Shown here: positions 11,167-22,386 of the stretch, in pieces
How the letters are laid out: each line of letters starts with the position of its first letter
Position numbering within the stretch: the stretch's first letter is position 1
NCBI GenBank assembly: GCA_012934845.2
Contig: WNNJ02002717.1
Location: 558,001-622,000 of the forward strand
DNA length: 64,000 nucleotides
Reading direction: 5' to 3'
Source of the DNA: Pomphorhynchus laevis
Lineage: Eukaryota; Acanthocephala; Palaeacanthocephala; Echinorhynchida; Pomphorhynchidae
Made by a program: the position numbers and the translations under genes
The notes under the pieces: model-generated
What the model saw: only the letters and a program-made list of their open reading frames with translations
What the model was told of the DNA's origin: nothing
The model's database searches: none

Positions 11167-11589
11167 TCATTTACGCTTCTTCTTCGAGTTTTGCGACTTG
11201 TTGTTTTGTGTCCTTACCGCCAAATTCATATTACGAGAGTATGTATGCTGGGTGAAGGGAAGCTGAGTCCTGTTCAAATCAAGGCCTATTCGTCTGGCGA
11301 AGTCAGCAACCACCCCAGTCACACGAGGTAACTGAGGTGCTACTGCCTGCCATCCTTGCGTCACTGCCATAAAGATAGTGACGACACGACGGAAGAAGAG
11401 CTGGTACCATTCTTTAGCCACATTGTACTCCAGCTCCTCTTCCGTCATAGCTTTCAGCATTCCAAGGTACGCGGCCAGTTCGTGGGTATCTCGCGGCTTG
11501 GCTCGTGTATTGTTCAAAGCAACTTCTATTCGGACTATTAACTCCGCTGTATCCTCCTTAGTGAAGGCGTTTTCCATAATCGGAGTCAT
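11167..11589 (-). CDS. Orphan 140-codon ORF with basic tail
   Basis: An intact ATG-to-stop minus-strand frame, clearly less AT-rich than its surroundings. The product starts MTPIMENAFTKEDTAELIVR, has an alpha-helical-looking acidic N-terminal half (TEEELEYNVAKEWYQLFFRR), a hydrophobic patch (VVTIFMAVTQGWQAVAP) and a lysine-rich C-terminus ending SQNSKKKRK. I recognise no family. A small helical protein with a basic tail and foreign base composition could be an endogenised viral structural protein, a retroelement ORF1, or a lineage-specific gene; none can be shown from sequence alone. No neighbouring ORF belongs obviously with it. An inverted TGGTAG...CTACCA motif lies ~140 bases upstream. Confidence 0.5.
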   Translation of the reverse strand: MTPIMENAFTKEDTAELIVRIEVALNNTRAKPRDTHELAAYLGMLKAMTEEELEYNVAKEWYQLFFRRVVTIFMAVTQGWQAVAPQLPRVTGVVADFARRIGLDLNRTQLPFTQHTYSRNMNLAVRTQNNKSQNSKKKRK

Positions 11590-12180
11590 TGTTACGTCCG
11601 TCGTGTTTATTGCTCCAAAATTTCAAATTACAAATCTCTCATTATAATGAAAGGTTTTTCTTATATATTTTGCAAATGTAATTGAAATCATTTCTGATTT
11701 TAAATTAAATCAGCGTTGGTAGGGAAGATTCTACCACCTTTAATTTGAAAATTTACATATATTTGCAATTACTTGGAATTTTCAAACTAATCGTATATAG
11801 TTTGTTTCCTAATTTTTAGTTAATATAGCTGTGCATAATACATTCATCAGCTACACGTTAAAAGTCGTCATCAACTTTATCATTATTTCTACTACGCGTC
11901 GATTCGATCACATTATTATTCGAATTTTCAGACTTCGCTGTTGAGTATATATCGTCATTTTTTATATGTTATTGCTTTACAGTTGTTTGTGTTGTGATAG
12001 TTAGATTTTTTACTGTACATTATTTAACGCGTTTTATATTATTTAACTCGTTAAATAATGTAAAAAAACATCACTCTGGAATTTAATTTCCGGAGTCCAA
12101 TTTCGGACCTAATCTACTACGATAAAGTAGGAATTAACGCAATTCATACATAAGCTTCTATTTCCTGTCCCAAGCCCGTG
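11590..12180. other. Spacer without recognised gene
   Basis: AT-rich, with a small hairpin TGGTAG-N8-CTACCA near 11715-11735 flanked by similar gcaaatgtaatt / gcaattactt words on each side. Nothing coding is supported. Confidence 0.4.
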
Positions 12181-12372
12181 CCTAGAAAGGAGGAGGGTTG
12201 GTGATAGTCTTCGTGACAATCCAAACAGTAAAACAAAACCGTGGCATCAATAGTATGAAATGCTGTCTCAATGAACTTCGAGAAAGGCAACTACAATGGT
12301 ACGGCCACGTTCTAGGCGGACTCTGTAACGATGCGGAACAAACGCTGAAGAAAAATAAGAAGGATACATAAG
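12181..12372 (+). mobile_element. LINE C-terminal scrap (WYGHVL signature)
   Basis: The plus-strand frame from ATG 12255 reads NELRERQLQWYGHVLGG, then NDAEQTLKKNKKDT and TAA at 12370-12372. The R-L-W-Y/F-GHVLR box is a well-known tail signature of RTE/L1-like retroelement proteins. Only about 40-60 codons remain, in a patch less AT-rich than its surroundings. It belongs to none of the other families here that I can show. Confidence 0.6.
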
Positions 12373-12638
12373 CTTCCATGATAAATAAGTGTTAAAATTG
12401 TATATTACACTTGACTTAATTCTAAAGTGCATATTTAAAAATACTAATAATTATTTGCTCAATAATTCGCAATATTTTTTAAATAGTTCTTTATATCGGA
12501 GTTGACTTTAAATATTAACTCCAACATAACAAGTTTCTATATTGTCAACCTATATATATTTATAATATTAGTAAAATATTCTCATAACAATTATAGTCTC
12601 CTGATAAAAATTATTATTCCAAGATAAATCATATCAGG
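12373..12638. other. AT-rich spacer
   Basis: Nothing seen beyond AT-rich sequence with repeated TAATATT/ATAT words. Confidence 0.4.
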
Positions 12639-12851
12639 TAGCTGAGTCTACGTATTTTAAATTATTTATAAATTAAACAATGATAAGTAAAGATAAAATA
12701 ATCAAATAATAAATTATTAAATAATAAATAATTTTATAAGATTATTTATAACTCATATAAAGTTAAAATTTAGAATTGAAATTTAAAATAAATATCAATG
12801 AATTGACTAATAAATAATAGATGATGTGTCAGAATAAGCATTAGAGGATCA
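12639..12851 (+). repeat. Dispersed AT-rich repeat R, copy 1
   Basis: Begins tagctgagtctacgtatttt, has the internal block aaagttaaaatttagaattg, then tgaattgactaataaataa, and ends gtgtcagaataagcattag with a degenerate aggtcat. The same ordered blocks recur at 25.1, 47.5, 47.9, 48.7, 55.4 and 63.8 kb. Confidence 0.75.
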
Positions 12852-13779
12852 AATGAGGATTAAAAAGATCCGATTTTAACAATGAGACAATTGACGATAA
12901 ATTTTCCTATTTGTCAATTAAGATAATTATTAATTGAATAATTTATCGCCACTTGCTACCGTAAGAGAAATACACCATTAGAAATGCATGCATAGCGTGT
13001 TGAGTAATTACACAATTAACAACTTTCGTTACGAAATATTTGACATAAGTTTGAAGTAAGTTCAAGTTAAGAAATTTTCACGTTAAGCGTTTCATATAGA
13101 GCAGGCTTGTTAAACTCAGACGTTCTCGCGTGCCGCATTGGGAAAATATTTTGTGGATCGCATCACATATTTTTATATCATCACATGGGTGGTGATATTA
13201 TATATTCGATTTTTTTCACGGGCCGCACAAAATATTTTGCGGACGCATGTTTGACTCACTCCACATTACATTAAATTTATTAATATCTTTATTAGGTTAC
13301 CTAATCATTAAATTGAATAATCAAGATCGCTTTAAAACAAATACACAAAACGGGTTTCAGTACATATGCACATATTTTCGTAATATTGAACAACATTTGC
13401 CCATTCATATTCTCTTTGCTCTTTATTAGTTGAGCCTTATTAACGTAGAGCACGAGTGGCCAACAAGTCAAGTGCGATCGATCAGTTGATCGCGAGCTTA
13501 ATTTTGGTGGATTGCTGTCAATAATATGGGTTGAAATTCTATTTACGATGGATTTTAAGGCGATTGTCGAAAACTATAAACTATTGTAGCAATTGTTTAA
13601 TTTAGCAATAGTTTTTTTAAATTCTGGAAATTTCTCGAATTCTGACAGCCTGACAGTCATCCCCGCTCACCTAGCACAATAATTATTACATACATGACGT
13701 TAGCTGAGAAGCTGTTTTGCCTGATCAAAATAAGTTTACAAATTAGTATCGGGTAACCAGTAAATAGTTCGCATCATGA
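12852..13779. other. AT-rich spacer
   Basis: No gene supported. There is a local inverted similarity at about 13130-13235 (attgggaaaatattttgtgg with ccgcacaaaatattttgcgg), so about 100 bp could fold back. Confidence 0.4.
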
Positions 13780-15215
13780 TCATTTGAACTAGCAGGATTC
13801 AAGATATCCGTAAAAGTGCGAGTGTCGTTTCTCTATCCATGCTATGAACAGTCACTAGAAGTGCTTCATCGAAGAAGCAGCGACGACTTCCTCAGGCAAT
13901 ACATTCCACAAGTTAAGCGCGCGATGTTACAGTCGAAAGTTTATGGACAATTGCGAATTGTGTTTCTTTTACTGCGCTTTCAAGTGCCGCATGAGGTAGG
14001 ACGCTCTAGCCCTAAAGTATATCCTTGAACCTCTCTTTGGTGCCGACAAATAGTAGAGCAATTCTCGCTTAGTGGTAGGAAAGCATGGGGGATGCAGTGC
14101 TCCAGATGAGGGCGGAATGTTGAAGAAAATAAGATACTAAGCATTGGAGATGACAGTCTGAGAAGTGTATTTTTGATTTAGTTCAATGTCCTAGTTGCTT
14201 GTATCCTTGCGCGTTTACTATTCAATAATGTCTTAAGAGATCGATGAATTATTACACCTATTAACAGGAGTCAAGTGGCTTTACACCATTCAGTAAGGCA
14301 GTCAAGGTCGTCATGTAGTAACTGATTCGGTAGAAGTACGAACCACAGTCCAGATTTTTAAATCATAGACATATGTTATAATAGGGTTCTTTAAACGCAG
14401 AAACAGGTCATTAAGAAATCTGATAAAAAGAAATAGGCCTATAACAGATCCTTGAGGTACAATGGAAAGCACCCTAGAGCTCTTTGAAGGAACACTATCA
14501 ACTCTTACTTGGAATGACCGCAAAGATAAGAAATTCTTAATCCACTGAATGGCATGAAAATGGATACCATAGTGAGCAAACGAAGATACGATACCGTTAT
14601 GAGGGACACGGTTAAATGCCTTAGAAAAGTTCAAAAAGACAGTGTCGATAACATAGCCATAACTCAATGCGTCCGTCCATCTTTTACGAGCTGTTATTTA
14701 ATTGGTTAAACAAGAACAGCCCGGCATAAATCCTTGTGAGTCCGAGAGAATACTGTTTTTTCTTAAGATGAAGTCGAATCTGCTTTGAGACTAATTTTTC
14801 GAGAATTTTGGCAATCACGCAAGTAAGGCTAATAGGGCGAAAGTCCGACAAACTAACAGGTGAATGCTTCTTGTGTATCGGGACTACAATGACACGCTTC
14901 CAAATGTCAGGAAACCAGGAATGTTTGAGACTGTGTCGAAAAACAGAAATTAGATGCTGACAGAGAAAATAAGCTAAAACACGAATCAGAAAATGTGAAA
15001 TGTCATCAGGGCCCGGAGAGCCAAATTGCCTCAAGTCCAACAATTCACTGTAAATATCATCTACTTCAATCTCTATCGCGCAGTCGCGGATAGGAACAAG
15101 AATCGCCTGCTTGAAGAACTGATTAAAGTCTACCGTAGAGTTACATGGAACTACCAAAATATTTGCTAGATAATCAGCAATCTGTGGTTTTCTTATCAGA
15201 ACTCCATGCGGCGAG
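13780..15215 (-). mobile_element. Family A LINE copy 2, decayed
   Basis: Minus-strand reading from high to low coordinates gives SPGPDDISHFLIR, SDFRPISLTCVIAKILEKL (RT palm start), TVFLNFSKAFNRVPHNG (DFSKAFD block), VPQGSVIGLFLFIRFLNDL, a damaged catalytic box YVYDLKIW (for YADDLKIW), IGVIIHRSLKTLLNSKRAR, FRPHLEHCIP and LNLWNVLPEEVVAASS. The DLKIW signature after the catalytic site links it to the 1-kb copy. Stops and frameshifts throughout, and a changed catalytic motif, mean it cannot be active. Confidence 0.78.
14311..15157 (-). pseudogene. Family A reverse transcriptase, catalytic box lost
   Basis: Two open pieces, 14684-15157 (fingers and start of palm, with WFPDIWKRVIVVPIHKK and DFRPISLTCVIAK) and 14311-14667 (DFSKAFD-like and PQGSV blocks). 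The YADD box reads YVYD, replacing the paired Asp needed for catalysis. A frameshift lies near 14670-14685. Confidence 0.72.
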
Positions 15216-15670
15216 TAAATGGAGTTAATTCCCGTCTAAACGCTTCGGGAACTACACAAACGTAGGACCCGACTTATCGTAGAACAGATTCAGATAGCTT
15301 GAATATTTGATTGTGTTATAGGGTAGCTTATTTTCGTTTGTATTTAAAGTATAATATTATTAATCCTCAGTGACCATGTTAATTTTTCTTTTGTTTAAAA
15401 TGTAAGTACATTTTCTTTGTTTCAAATTAAATTGTTTTTCGTACCTATATGTGACTCGTTAAAATGTACCCACATTTTTCGTGATTCGTTACTCAGATAT
15501 ATATCACTGCCTGAATGGTTTTCAGCAGCAATTCGATTTACCGTCAAGGTAGAATTTTTTCGTATCATTGTTCAAATTCTTATTGAGCTTTTTACACCAC
15601 TTACCTCAAATTCCAACTAACAAATTTGAATATTCATTTGCTCAACAATACTTGAATATGTTTTAACATT
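15216..15670. other. AT-rich spacer
   Basis: Nothing coding is supported. It lies between the truncated 5' end of the family A copy and the short broken ORF on the minus strand. Confidence 0.4.
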
Positions 15671-15988
15671 TTATTTATTTATGTAATTTAAGTTATTACT
15701 TTCGGCACCTTTGCTCATTATTTCAAAATATCGTTTTAGAAATCCAGTGCATTCTAAGCACTGATGTTGTTTGCATTCTAGTAAGTCTTCTTCGATTTGA
15801 CCACATTTATAAACACCTATCCAACCATCGAAGTCTTAACATCTTACAACAAATGGAATTCTATTTACTTTTTCGTAATCGTAGTCTTCAAACAATAAAA
15901 AGCCTGATAACAGTTCAGTGGTCATCGACTCCTGATCATCGCTATTCTTTATCATAAAACATGCCATATTATTTATTACTCGGTTCAT
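15671..15988 (-). pseudogene. Short ORF (105 sense codons) with one internal TAA
   Basis: From CAT at 15986-15988 the minus strand is in frame down to TAA at 15671-15673, interrupted only by TAA at 15836-15838. The first half contains the acidic FLLFEDYDYEKVNRIPFVVR; the second half contains DFDGWIGVYKCGQIEEDLL, then ECKQHQCLEC, suggesting a small Cys cluster. Composition is protein-like for both halves, so this looks like a real coding sequence broken once, or two exon pieces. Family unknown; I assign no function. Confidence 0.4.
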
Positions 15989-17500
15989 AAAAATCCTGAG
16001 TTATAAATGATATGATTCTTATTTCAATAATTTATCAGTATTTCCCGATCTATTTTCAATCTACCTTGTGTTCAAATAAATCGTCTCGTAAATGTGATCA
16101 CTTCCTTAAATTTGTGCTTCCAGCTTTTTCTTATGTGGCCTGATATTAATTTATCTACGTCCTGGTATCAATTCATTCACGTCCCGGAAGCAGGGTGCGG
16201 CCCCATGGTCGGATACCTTGCATTTAAATAAATACCCTCATAAATGTTATCACCTCACATGTTTACTTCAAGTTCTTTCCCACACTAAGTGTCTTTCACC
16301 TTATATTAATGACCAGTTCATCTGCTTACAAAGTCGAACATTTTCATTTCCATTTCATGTACGTGTTCTGTCTTTTATTATTCTGTCCAAATCTTAGGTT
16401 GTTGATCTATACTACCGCTTTTCCTTCAAATATTTGTACTTATGATCCATTACTACCTTTCGATTGCTTTTCTGATTATAGTTTACACATTTTATACATT
16501 CATGATAACTTCTGCTTATGCTCAAGAAAGGTAACTGTTCTATTTTGATGTATATATCCCTGATTTTTATTCATGTAGTGTAAGCGATCAGCTGATCATA
16601 GCGTTTATTCGGTATAAATTGATAAGTTTCTTTTAATAACGAAACATCCTCCTTATATTGCCGATCAAAACGTTTGGAAAATTTTGACTTATTTATGTTT
16701 GTCAAAGATTTTGACATTGAATGTAAGGACCTGAAATGAAGGCAACGTTTTTAGTATAATTGAATGTCATTGTGATTACACTTTGTGTTGAATTAAACTT
16801 CGTGTTGAATTTCGTTTGGGTATTGTCACATTTCTTTATTAAAATAATAAAGAAAGGTAACTAAATGTGATTGCATGATAGCTAAAATGTGATTGTTAAC
16901 TTTATTTATTAAAATAATAAGAAAGGTAATCTTTCTTCCATAATCTCTCTGTACTATTTTGACCCACCATTGACTTTCGTGTTGAATTTCGTTTTCGTAT
17001 CGTTACTTTTCGTATTCTATTTTGTTACTCATTATCCTACTTACACCTTGCTTATCGTGATGATTCGCTTTCTGACTTGGCTCTGCGACCAAATAGTTCT
17101 CTCCCCTCCACGTTGGTCCGCAATCAACCAACTATAGTCTCCGATATTTTATCGTTACTGCTCCATTTGCTTGAAATTCTTTACTAGCTTAAGTCCGTTC
17201 TTCATCGTCGCTTTCACCCTACAAAAAGTGATTGCCTTCCTGCGCGATTGCTCCCCCTCCATAATAAATAAAAAAAACTGCGGAATGGCTCCTCCTCTAC
17301 AATAAATAAAGAAATTAATTCCCTCAACATCTTATCTAACTCACAATTCTATCATACTTTTTCAAAGAATCATTCAACCTTTTTGCGTCCTCCGACGCCT
17401 TGTCACATACCACTCATATTCTTTATTCAATTTCATCAAAAAATTAATTTCACATTGTATTTTGTTTCATATTTGTTTTTACTTTTTCTTTTACGCTAGC
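15989..17500. other. Pyrimidine-rich region, probable old family C LINE sequence
   Basis: The plus strand is markedly C/T-rich from about 16250, like the coding strand of the family C LINEs, and is followed by a family C-type 3' end at 17501-17535. No RT motif could be read, so only the 3' signature supports the assignment. Two near-copies of a ttattaaaataataa(a)gaaaggtaa word occur at about 16835-16860 and 16905-16930. Confidence 0.35.
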
Positions 17501-17535
17501 TTGTAGGCGCGCATTTGCCACTATAAATATCTATT
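17501..17535 (+). mobile_element. Family C LINE 3' terminus (isolated)
   Basis: ttgtaggcgcgcatttgccactataaatat matches the family C 3' end (ggcacgcatttgccacgttaaaataaat at the 22.4-kb copy), including the conserved GCATTTGCCAC core. The coding part upstream is not recognisable. Confidence 0.5.
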
Positions 17536-18314
17536 TTTGCATTCTCCGGCCATTTGTTTCGAATCCATGCTATTGAAATAATGAATAATTTATTGGTAGC
17601 CTACGTTTGTGGGTCATGCAGAAACAATACTACTTTTATTAAATGGTTGAACTTATTTCACAGTACTTTTGTCTTAAAAAATATTAGATATATATATACT
17701 AAAATGTGATTGCAAGCTCTATACAAGCGATCCCTTGCCTGTTTTAATCGCAGACCGGTCAATAAAAGCGTTTAGTTTCGATCTAAATATATTCAAACTT
17801 TTGTGTAATGCAGATATGATGATCATCGTGTTTCATGCATATCTCTGCATCTATCTTCGTATAATTAGAAATCAAATAGGTTGGATACTGTAATTCTCGA
17901 GCAGTTAAGATTGCCAAATACGTTCACTGCCTTATAACAATCAACTAAATGATTTAGCATTTTTCACATGGAGATCATACCATGATCCACGTCATGTTTC
18001 GAGGAATATCTTGTTTGCCCGAATCGCAATTTACACGGACATTCGTTGGTTTTGATCAGTCGAAGGTTTATTTATAAGAAAACATTGCAATCCAATCAAC
18101 ACATTGTAAAATTGTGAACTTTGACACACATCGACTTTAATAATGTGGACTTTAATATTGTTCAAAGAAAGTCAGTTTAAAAGTAGGATCATATCATTGC
18201 TGGGAAAACTCTAACAATAACCTTCAATTACACATCTCAAAATCTAACAATCGCAAAGTTCTATTTGTGTCATTTTTTGTAAATCCATAATCGATTACTT
18301 AAAAGGTGTGAACA
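17536..18314. other. AT-rich spacer
   Basis: No gene seen. Confidence 0.4.
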
Positions 18315-18363
18315 AAACACCTCCTCCGTTCACATTTTTTAGGTGTGAACGGAGGAGGTGTTT
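18315..18363. repeat. Perfect 20-bp hairpin at LINE 3' end
   Basis: 18315-18334 pairs perfectly with 18344-18363 around a 9-base loop. Both arms are family C sequence (the cctcctccgttcaca stretch just before its stop codon), one in each orientation. This is a fold-back joint at the broken 3' end of the minus-strand copy. Confidence 0.85.
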
Positions 18364-19235
18364 GAATGTGATAAAGGAGGGAGCGCGGCAGAAGTCGTGA
18401 GGGAGTTGATTCCAGGCGAGTGAGGCGGCGACGAGGAAGGATCGGAGACCGTAGTTGTTGTAGTAATTGGGAACGTGGAGTAAGAGGGTATGACGGGAAC
18501 GCAGCGATAGCGAGGTGGGGCGAGTAACGTCTAAGAAAGGAAGGTTGATGAACGATGGATAGCCGACAGCGATGAGACGAAAAGTTACGAGAAGAAGGAG
18601 GAGTTTATTCGGATGTGGATGGTGGGCCAGGAGAGTTGGGCAAGATATGCGGATGTATGGTCGAAGCGACGGAGACGAAAGAGCACTCGATTGGCGGAGT
18701 TGATTATTCGTTTAGGGGTAGGATGATGGATTTTTGAGAATTGGCGAAACGGCTAAGGCAGTAATCGATTTTAGGGAAAAGAATCAATGAAGAAGAGACA
18801 TACAAGAACGGAAGTCGATAAGGAAGCGGATACGGCGGATGTCACGGATAATTAAGTTAGACGAGCGGACCTTGTCACGGACGAATGGTTTAAGGGAAAG
18901 GTGATCATCAAATGGAAGCCTTAGAAAGTGAGATTGTGTACTCGATGAGGCAAAAGATACAGTGGGAGGAGATATGTTTGGTTTACGGGGGAAGATCCAC
19001 ATTATTTTGGACTTGTCGGGGTTTAGAACGAGATGGAAATTGGAGAGACGTTTGTTGATAGAATAAATACAGTTGGATGCAGAAATGTCGATATCGTGTA
19101 TGCGATGTGCGGATGCATGAGCATATATGAGGATGTCATCGGCGTATTGCATGACGTTAATAGAGTAAGGTTTGATAAACGGAGAGAGATCGCCAAGCAG
19201 AAGAGAGAAAAGCAGGGGACCTAGGACTGAACCTT
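18341..19235 (-). mobile_element. Family C LINE host copy, 3' part (split by a nested insertion)
   Basis: The minus strand from 19235 down reads the SVLGP block, MQYADDILIYAHASAHRI (intact YADD), NPDKSKIMWIFPRKPN, DDHLSLKPFVRDKVRSSN, DFRSCMSLL and the LINE C-terminus. It stops at the hairpin just before the natural stop codon, so the 3' UTR is missing. The 5' remainder of the same copy resumes at 22465, on the other side of the inserted plus-strand element. Confidence 0.82.
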
Positions 19236-19519
19236 AGGTTGAACCAAGTGGTCGATCTTGTTAATTTTGATCTAGAAACATACTGGAAGTAGGATTACAG
19301 GACATTAGCGAATGCAAAGTACTCATTCGAGGCAAATAGGCTTGTATTTATGTCGGTACGATTGAAACATTTTGCAACTGGGAGGCAGTCAACGCACAGT
19401 TTACCAGACTTGACACTCAAAAAAAAACGACGAAACATCACTCGCCATCCGAAACATAGACGGAAATTTTCAAGTTGTCCACACCCGTCCAAATATTCGA
19501 TGGCGCTTTATCTCTCCTA

Positions 19520-20923
19520 TGTGTCTTCTCCACTAGTCTCTTTCGCCACAGCACACGGTTTCCTCCTTGGTCTCCTCAACACTAGATCTATTCTCAATAA
19601 ATCCGATCTTATCCTCAACCTATTCACCAAGCAATTTATCGATCTCTTCTGCCTCACCGAATCCTGGCACTCAGATTCCGACGACCTTTCCATTCACTGT
19701 CTGCTCCCTGCCGGTTGCTCCCTAGTCTAATCCGCCCGCCCCCTCAGCTCATGCCCTTCTAAATCCTCTAATCATGGCGGCATCGTCGCATTCGCGCGTC
19801 ACCCAGCGTCTCTTCGCAAAATCAATCCCCTTTCAGTCCTTGCTCTTTTGAATTGCTCACTTGTCGTTATTCTAACCCGATCACTCAAGATCTCGCCATT
19901 GTATACCGTCCTGGTTCATCAGCTCCTACATCCTTATTATTTACCGAACTCGCTGACCTCCTTTCTCATTGTTCTTTGTCCTCAATCCCTTCACTCGTTC
20001 TAGGCGACTTCAATATCCGCCTAGACCGCCCCTCTTCCACAGATTCCATCCGCTTCATCAACATTCTATCCAACTACAATTACAAACTAATCTCCACTGC
20101 CCCCACACATATACTTGGCGAAGCACTCGATATCATCGCTGTCCCCAATCGTTTTGCTGCTAATACCTCACTGTCCATCTCCGATCCTGGTCTATCCGAC
20201 CACTTTCTTGTCACCCTTGATCGCACTTCCAAACACTACCCACTTCACACACCTACAATTCTACGTCGCCCTTGGAGAAATCTTGACCTCTCCCTTCTCC
20301 GCTCTGCCTTACTCAAATCGTCTCTATCATTACCCACAATAACATATTCATCTCCTCACGATCTCGCCTTTCTTTTCGACTCTGAACTCACATCAACTCT
20401 CGATATTCTCTTGCCCTTCAAGTCTCACCCACACCGTCGCTTGCACCGTGCCCATGGTTTGACATCCAATGCCTACTATCAAAGCGTCGACTCCGCCATG
20501 CTTTTCGAGTCTATCACCGCTCTCTCAGACGCGATTTCCGCTCGATCACTCCGTCTTTCCGTGATTCCTATCTTGCTCTTCGCCGGTCTCATCTCCACCT
20601 ACTACGTACCAAATGCAAGTCCTTCTGGCAGCATAAAATCATCACTTCATTCAACTCTAAGACTCTCTGGCATACTTTTAACTCAATCCTGGCTCGTTCC
20701 TCTACGCCTTGCAACATCAATGCTAATGATTATTCGTCATTTCTCCAGACTAAAGTATCCACGCTGCTCTCTCACACCCCGGTCTCCATCCTATCCCAGT
20801 CTACTCTCATCCTTCCGGAAATCTTTCATCTTCTCCCTGTATCACCTACAGAAGTATCATCTGTCCTCATGTCCTTGCCCAACAAAACCTCACCTGCCGA
20901 TCCCCTGCCTACCCACATATTAA
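19520..20923 (+). pseudogene. Family C APE endonuclease region, two frameshifts
   Basis: The first part reads HGFLLGLLNTRSILNKSD and LFCLTESWHSD (metal and catalytic blocks) to a stop at 19728-19730. The second frame from about 19853 carries DLAIVYRPGSS, LVLGDFNIRLD (the GDFN block) and DPGLSDHFLVTLD (the SDH block). After about 20455 the native frame moves to one reading PWFDIQCLL (the APWFD block after CR1-type endonucleases) and then joins the RT frame. Together these mark an ordinary CR1-clade endonuclease that has lost its frame twice. Confidence 0.75.
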
Positions 20924-22386
20924 AATCTATATGCTCATCGATATCCCCATTTCTCACAACCTTGTTTAATTCTTCCATCCGCAGTCGTATCTTCCCTTCA
21001 CACTGGAAATCCGCAATTGTTCGTCCCCTCCTTAAGAAACAATCGCTCGACCCCTCCCTTCCTTCTAGCTATCGCCCCATTTCACTACTCCCTACTCTTT
21101 CTAAGCTCTTAGAACGCCTCATCTTAATACAAATCAACGCTTATCTCTCCTCATCCAATCTCTACCCTCCTTTCCAATCCGCTTTCCGCTCTAATCACTC
21201 GACAGAAATCGCATGCATAAAAGTGTACAACGACTTACTCATTTCTCGAGACAAGGCTCTATATAGTGTTCTCATCTCCCTCGACCTCTCCTCCGCATTC
21301 GACATTGTCGACCACTCCGTCCTCCTTTCTCGCCTTCGTTATGATTACGGCTTTTCTTCCTCCTCCGTAGCATGGTTCGCCTCATATCTATCCGACCGTT
21401 CCTTTCGCGTCTGTTCTAATTCATCATCCTCCTCTCCCATCCCTATTTTTTGCGGGGTCCCACAAGGTTCAGTCCTAGGTCCCCTGCTTTTCTCTCTTTT
21501 GCTTGGCGATCTCTCTCCGTTTATCAAACCTTACTCCTTTAACGTCATGCAATATGCCGATGACATTCTAATCTATGCTCATGCACCCGCACATCGCATA
21601 CACGATATCGGCATTTCTGCCTCTAACTGTCTTTCTTCTATCTACAAACGTCTCTCCAATCTCCATCTCGTTCTAAACCCCGAAAAGTCCAAAATAATGT
21701 GTATCCTCCCCCGTAAACCAAACATATATCCTCCCACTGTATATTTTGCCTCATCGATCATCCCTATAGTCCACAATCTCACTTTCTTAGGCTTCCATTT
21801 CGATGATCACCTTTCCCTTAAACCCTTCGTCCGTGACAAGGTCCGCTCGTCTAACTTAATTCTTCGTGACATCCGCCGTATCCGCCCCCTTATCGACTTC
21901 CGTTCTTGTATGTCTCTTCTTTCATCGCTTCTTTTCCCTAAAATCGATTACTGCCTTAGCCTTTTCGCCAATTCTCCAAAATCCATCATCCTACCCCTAC
22001 AACGAATAATCAACACCGCCGTTCGAGTGCTCTTTCGTCTCCGTCGCTTCGACCACACATCCACATATTTTGCCCAACTCTCCTGGCCCACCATCCACAT
22101 CCGCATCAAACTCCGCCTTATTCTCGTTACTTTTCGTCTCATCGCTGTCGGCTCCCCATCGTTCATCAACCTTCCTTTCTTAGACGATACTCGCCCCACC
22201 TCGCTATCGCTTCGTTCCTGTCATACCCTCTTACTCCACGTTCCTAATTACTCCAACAACTACGGTTTCCGATCCTTCCTCGTCGCCGCCTCACTCGCCT
22301 GGAATCAACTCCCTCTCGACGTCCGCCGCGCTCCCTCCTTTATCACATTCAAACACCTCCTCCGTTCACACCTTCTCGACACCTGA
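20869..22386 (+). CDS. Family C reverse transcriptase, open frame
   Basis: An uninterrupted frame of 505 codons covers the complete RT. It has LPNKTSPADPLPTHILK and PSHWKSAIVRPLLKK (fingers), SYRPISLLPTLSKLLERLI, LISLDLSSAFDIVDHSVLL (first catalytic Asp), CGVPQGSVLGPLLFSLLL, NVMQYADDILIYAHAPA (YADD), LNPEKSKIMCILPRK, LTFLGFHFDDHLSLK and a C-terminus with LAWNQLPLDVRRAPSF. This is the CR1/L2 group by its block spacing. The apparent start is arbitrary because the frame once continued from the endonuclease. Its open state suggests relatively recent activity; translation of the element as it stands would stop in the endonuclease. Confidence 0.85.
   Translation: MSLPNKTSPADPLPTHILKSICSSISPFLTTLFNSSIRSRIFPSHWKSAIVRPLLKKQSLDPSLPSSYRPISLLPTLSKLLERLILIQINAYLSSSNLYPPFQSAFRSNHSTEIACIKVYNDLLISRDKALYSVLISLDLSSAFDIVDHSVLLSRLRYDYGFSSSSVAWFASYLSDRSFRVCSNSSSSSPIPIFCGVPQGSVLGPLLFSLLLGDLSPFIKPYSFNVMQYADDILIYAHAPAHRIHDIGISASNCLSSIYKRLSNLHLVLNPEKSKIMCILPRKPNIYPPTVYFASSIIPIVHNLTFLGFHFDDHLSLKPFVRDKVRSSNLILRDIRRIRPLIDFRSCMSLLSSLLFPKIDYCLSLFANSPKSIILPLQRIINTAVRVLFRLRRFDHTSTYFAQLSWPTIHIRIKLRLILVTFRLIAVGSPSFINLPFLDDTRPTSLSLRSCHTLLLHVPNYSNNYGFRSFLVAASLAWNQLPLDVRRAPSFITFKHLLRSHLLDT

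Noticed and set aside
21345..22199. Antisense open frames across the family C RT (21345-21527, 21948-22199)
   Set aside because: They are shadows of the RT coding strand, caused by its pyrimidine-rich codons; the sense frame carries all RT motifs.
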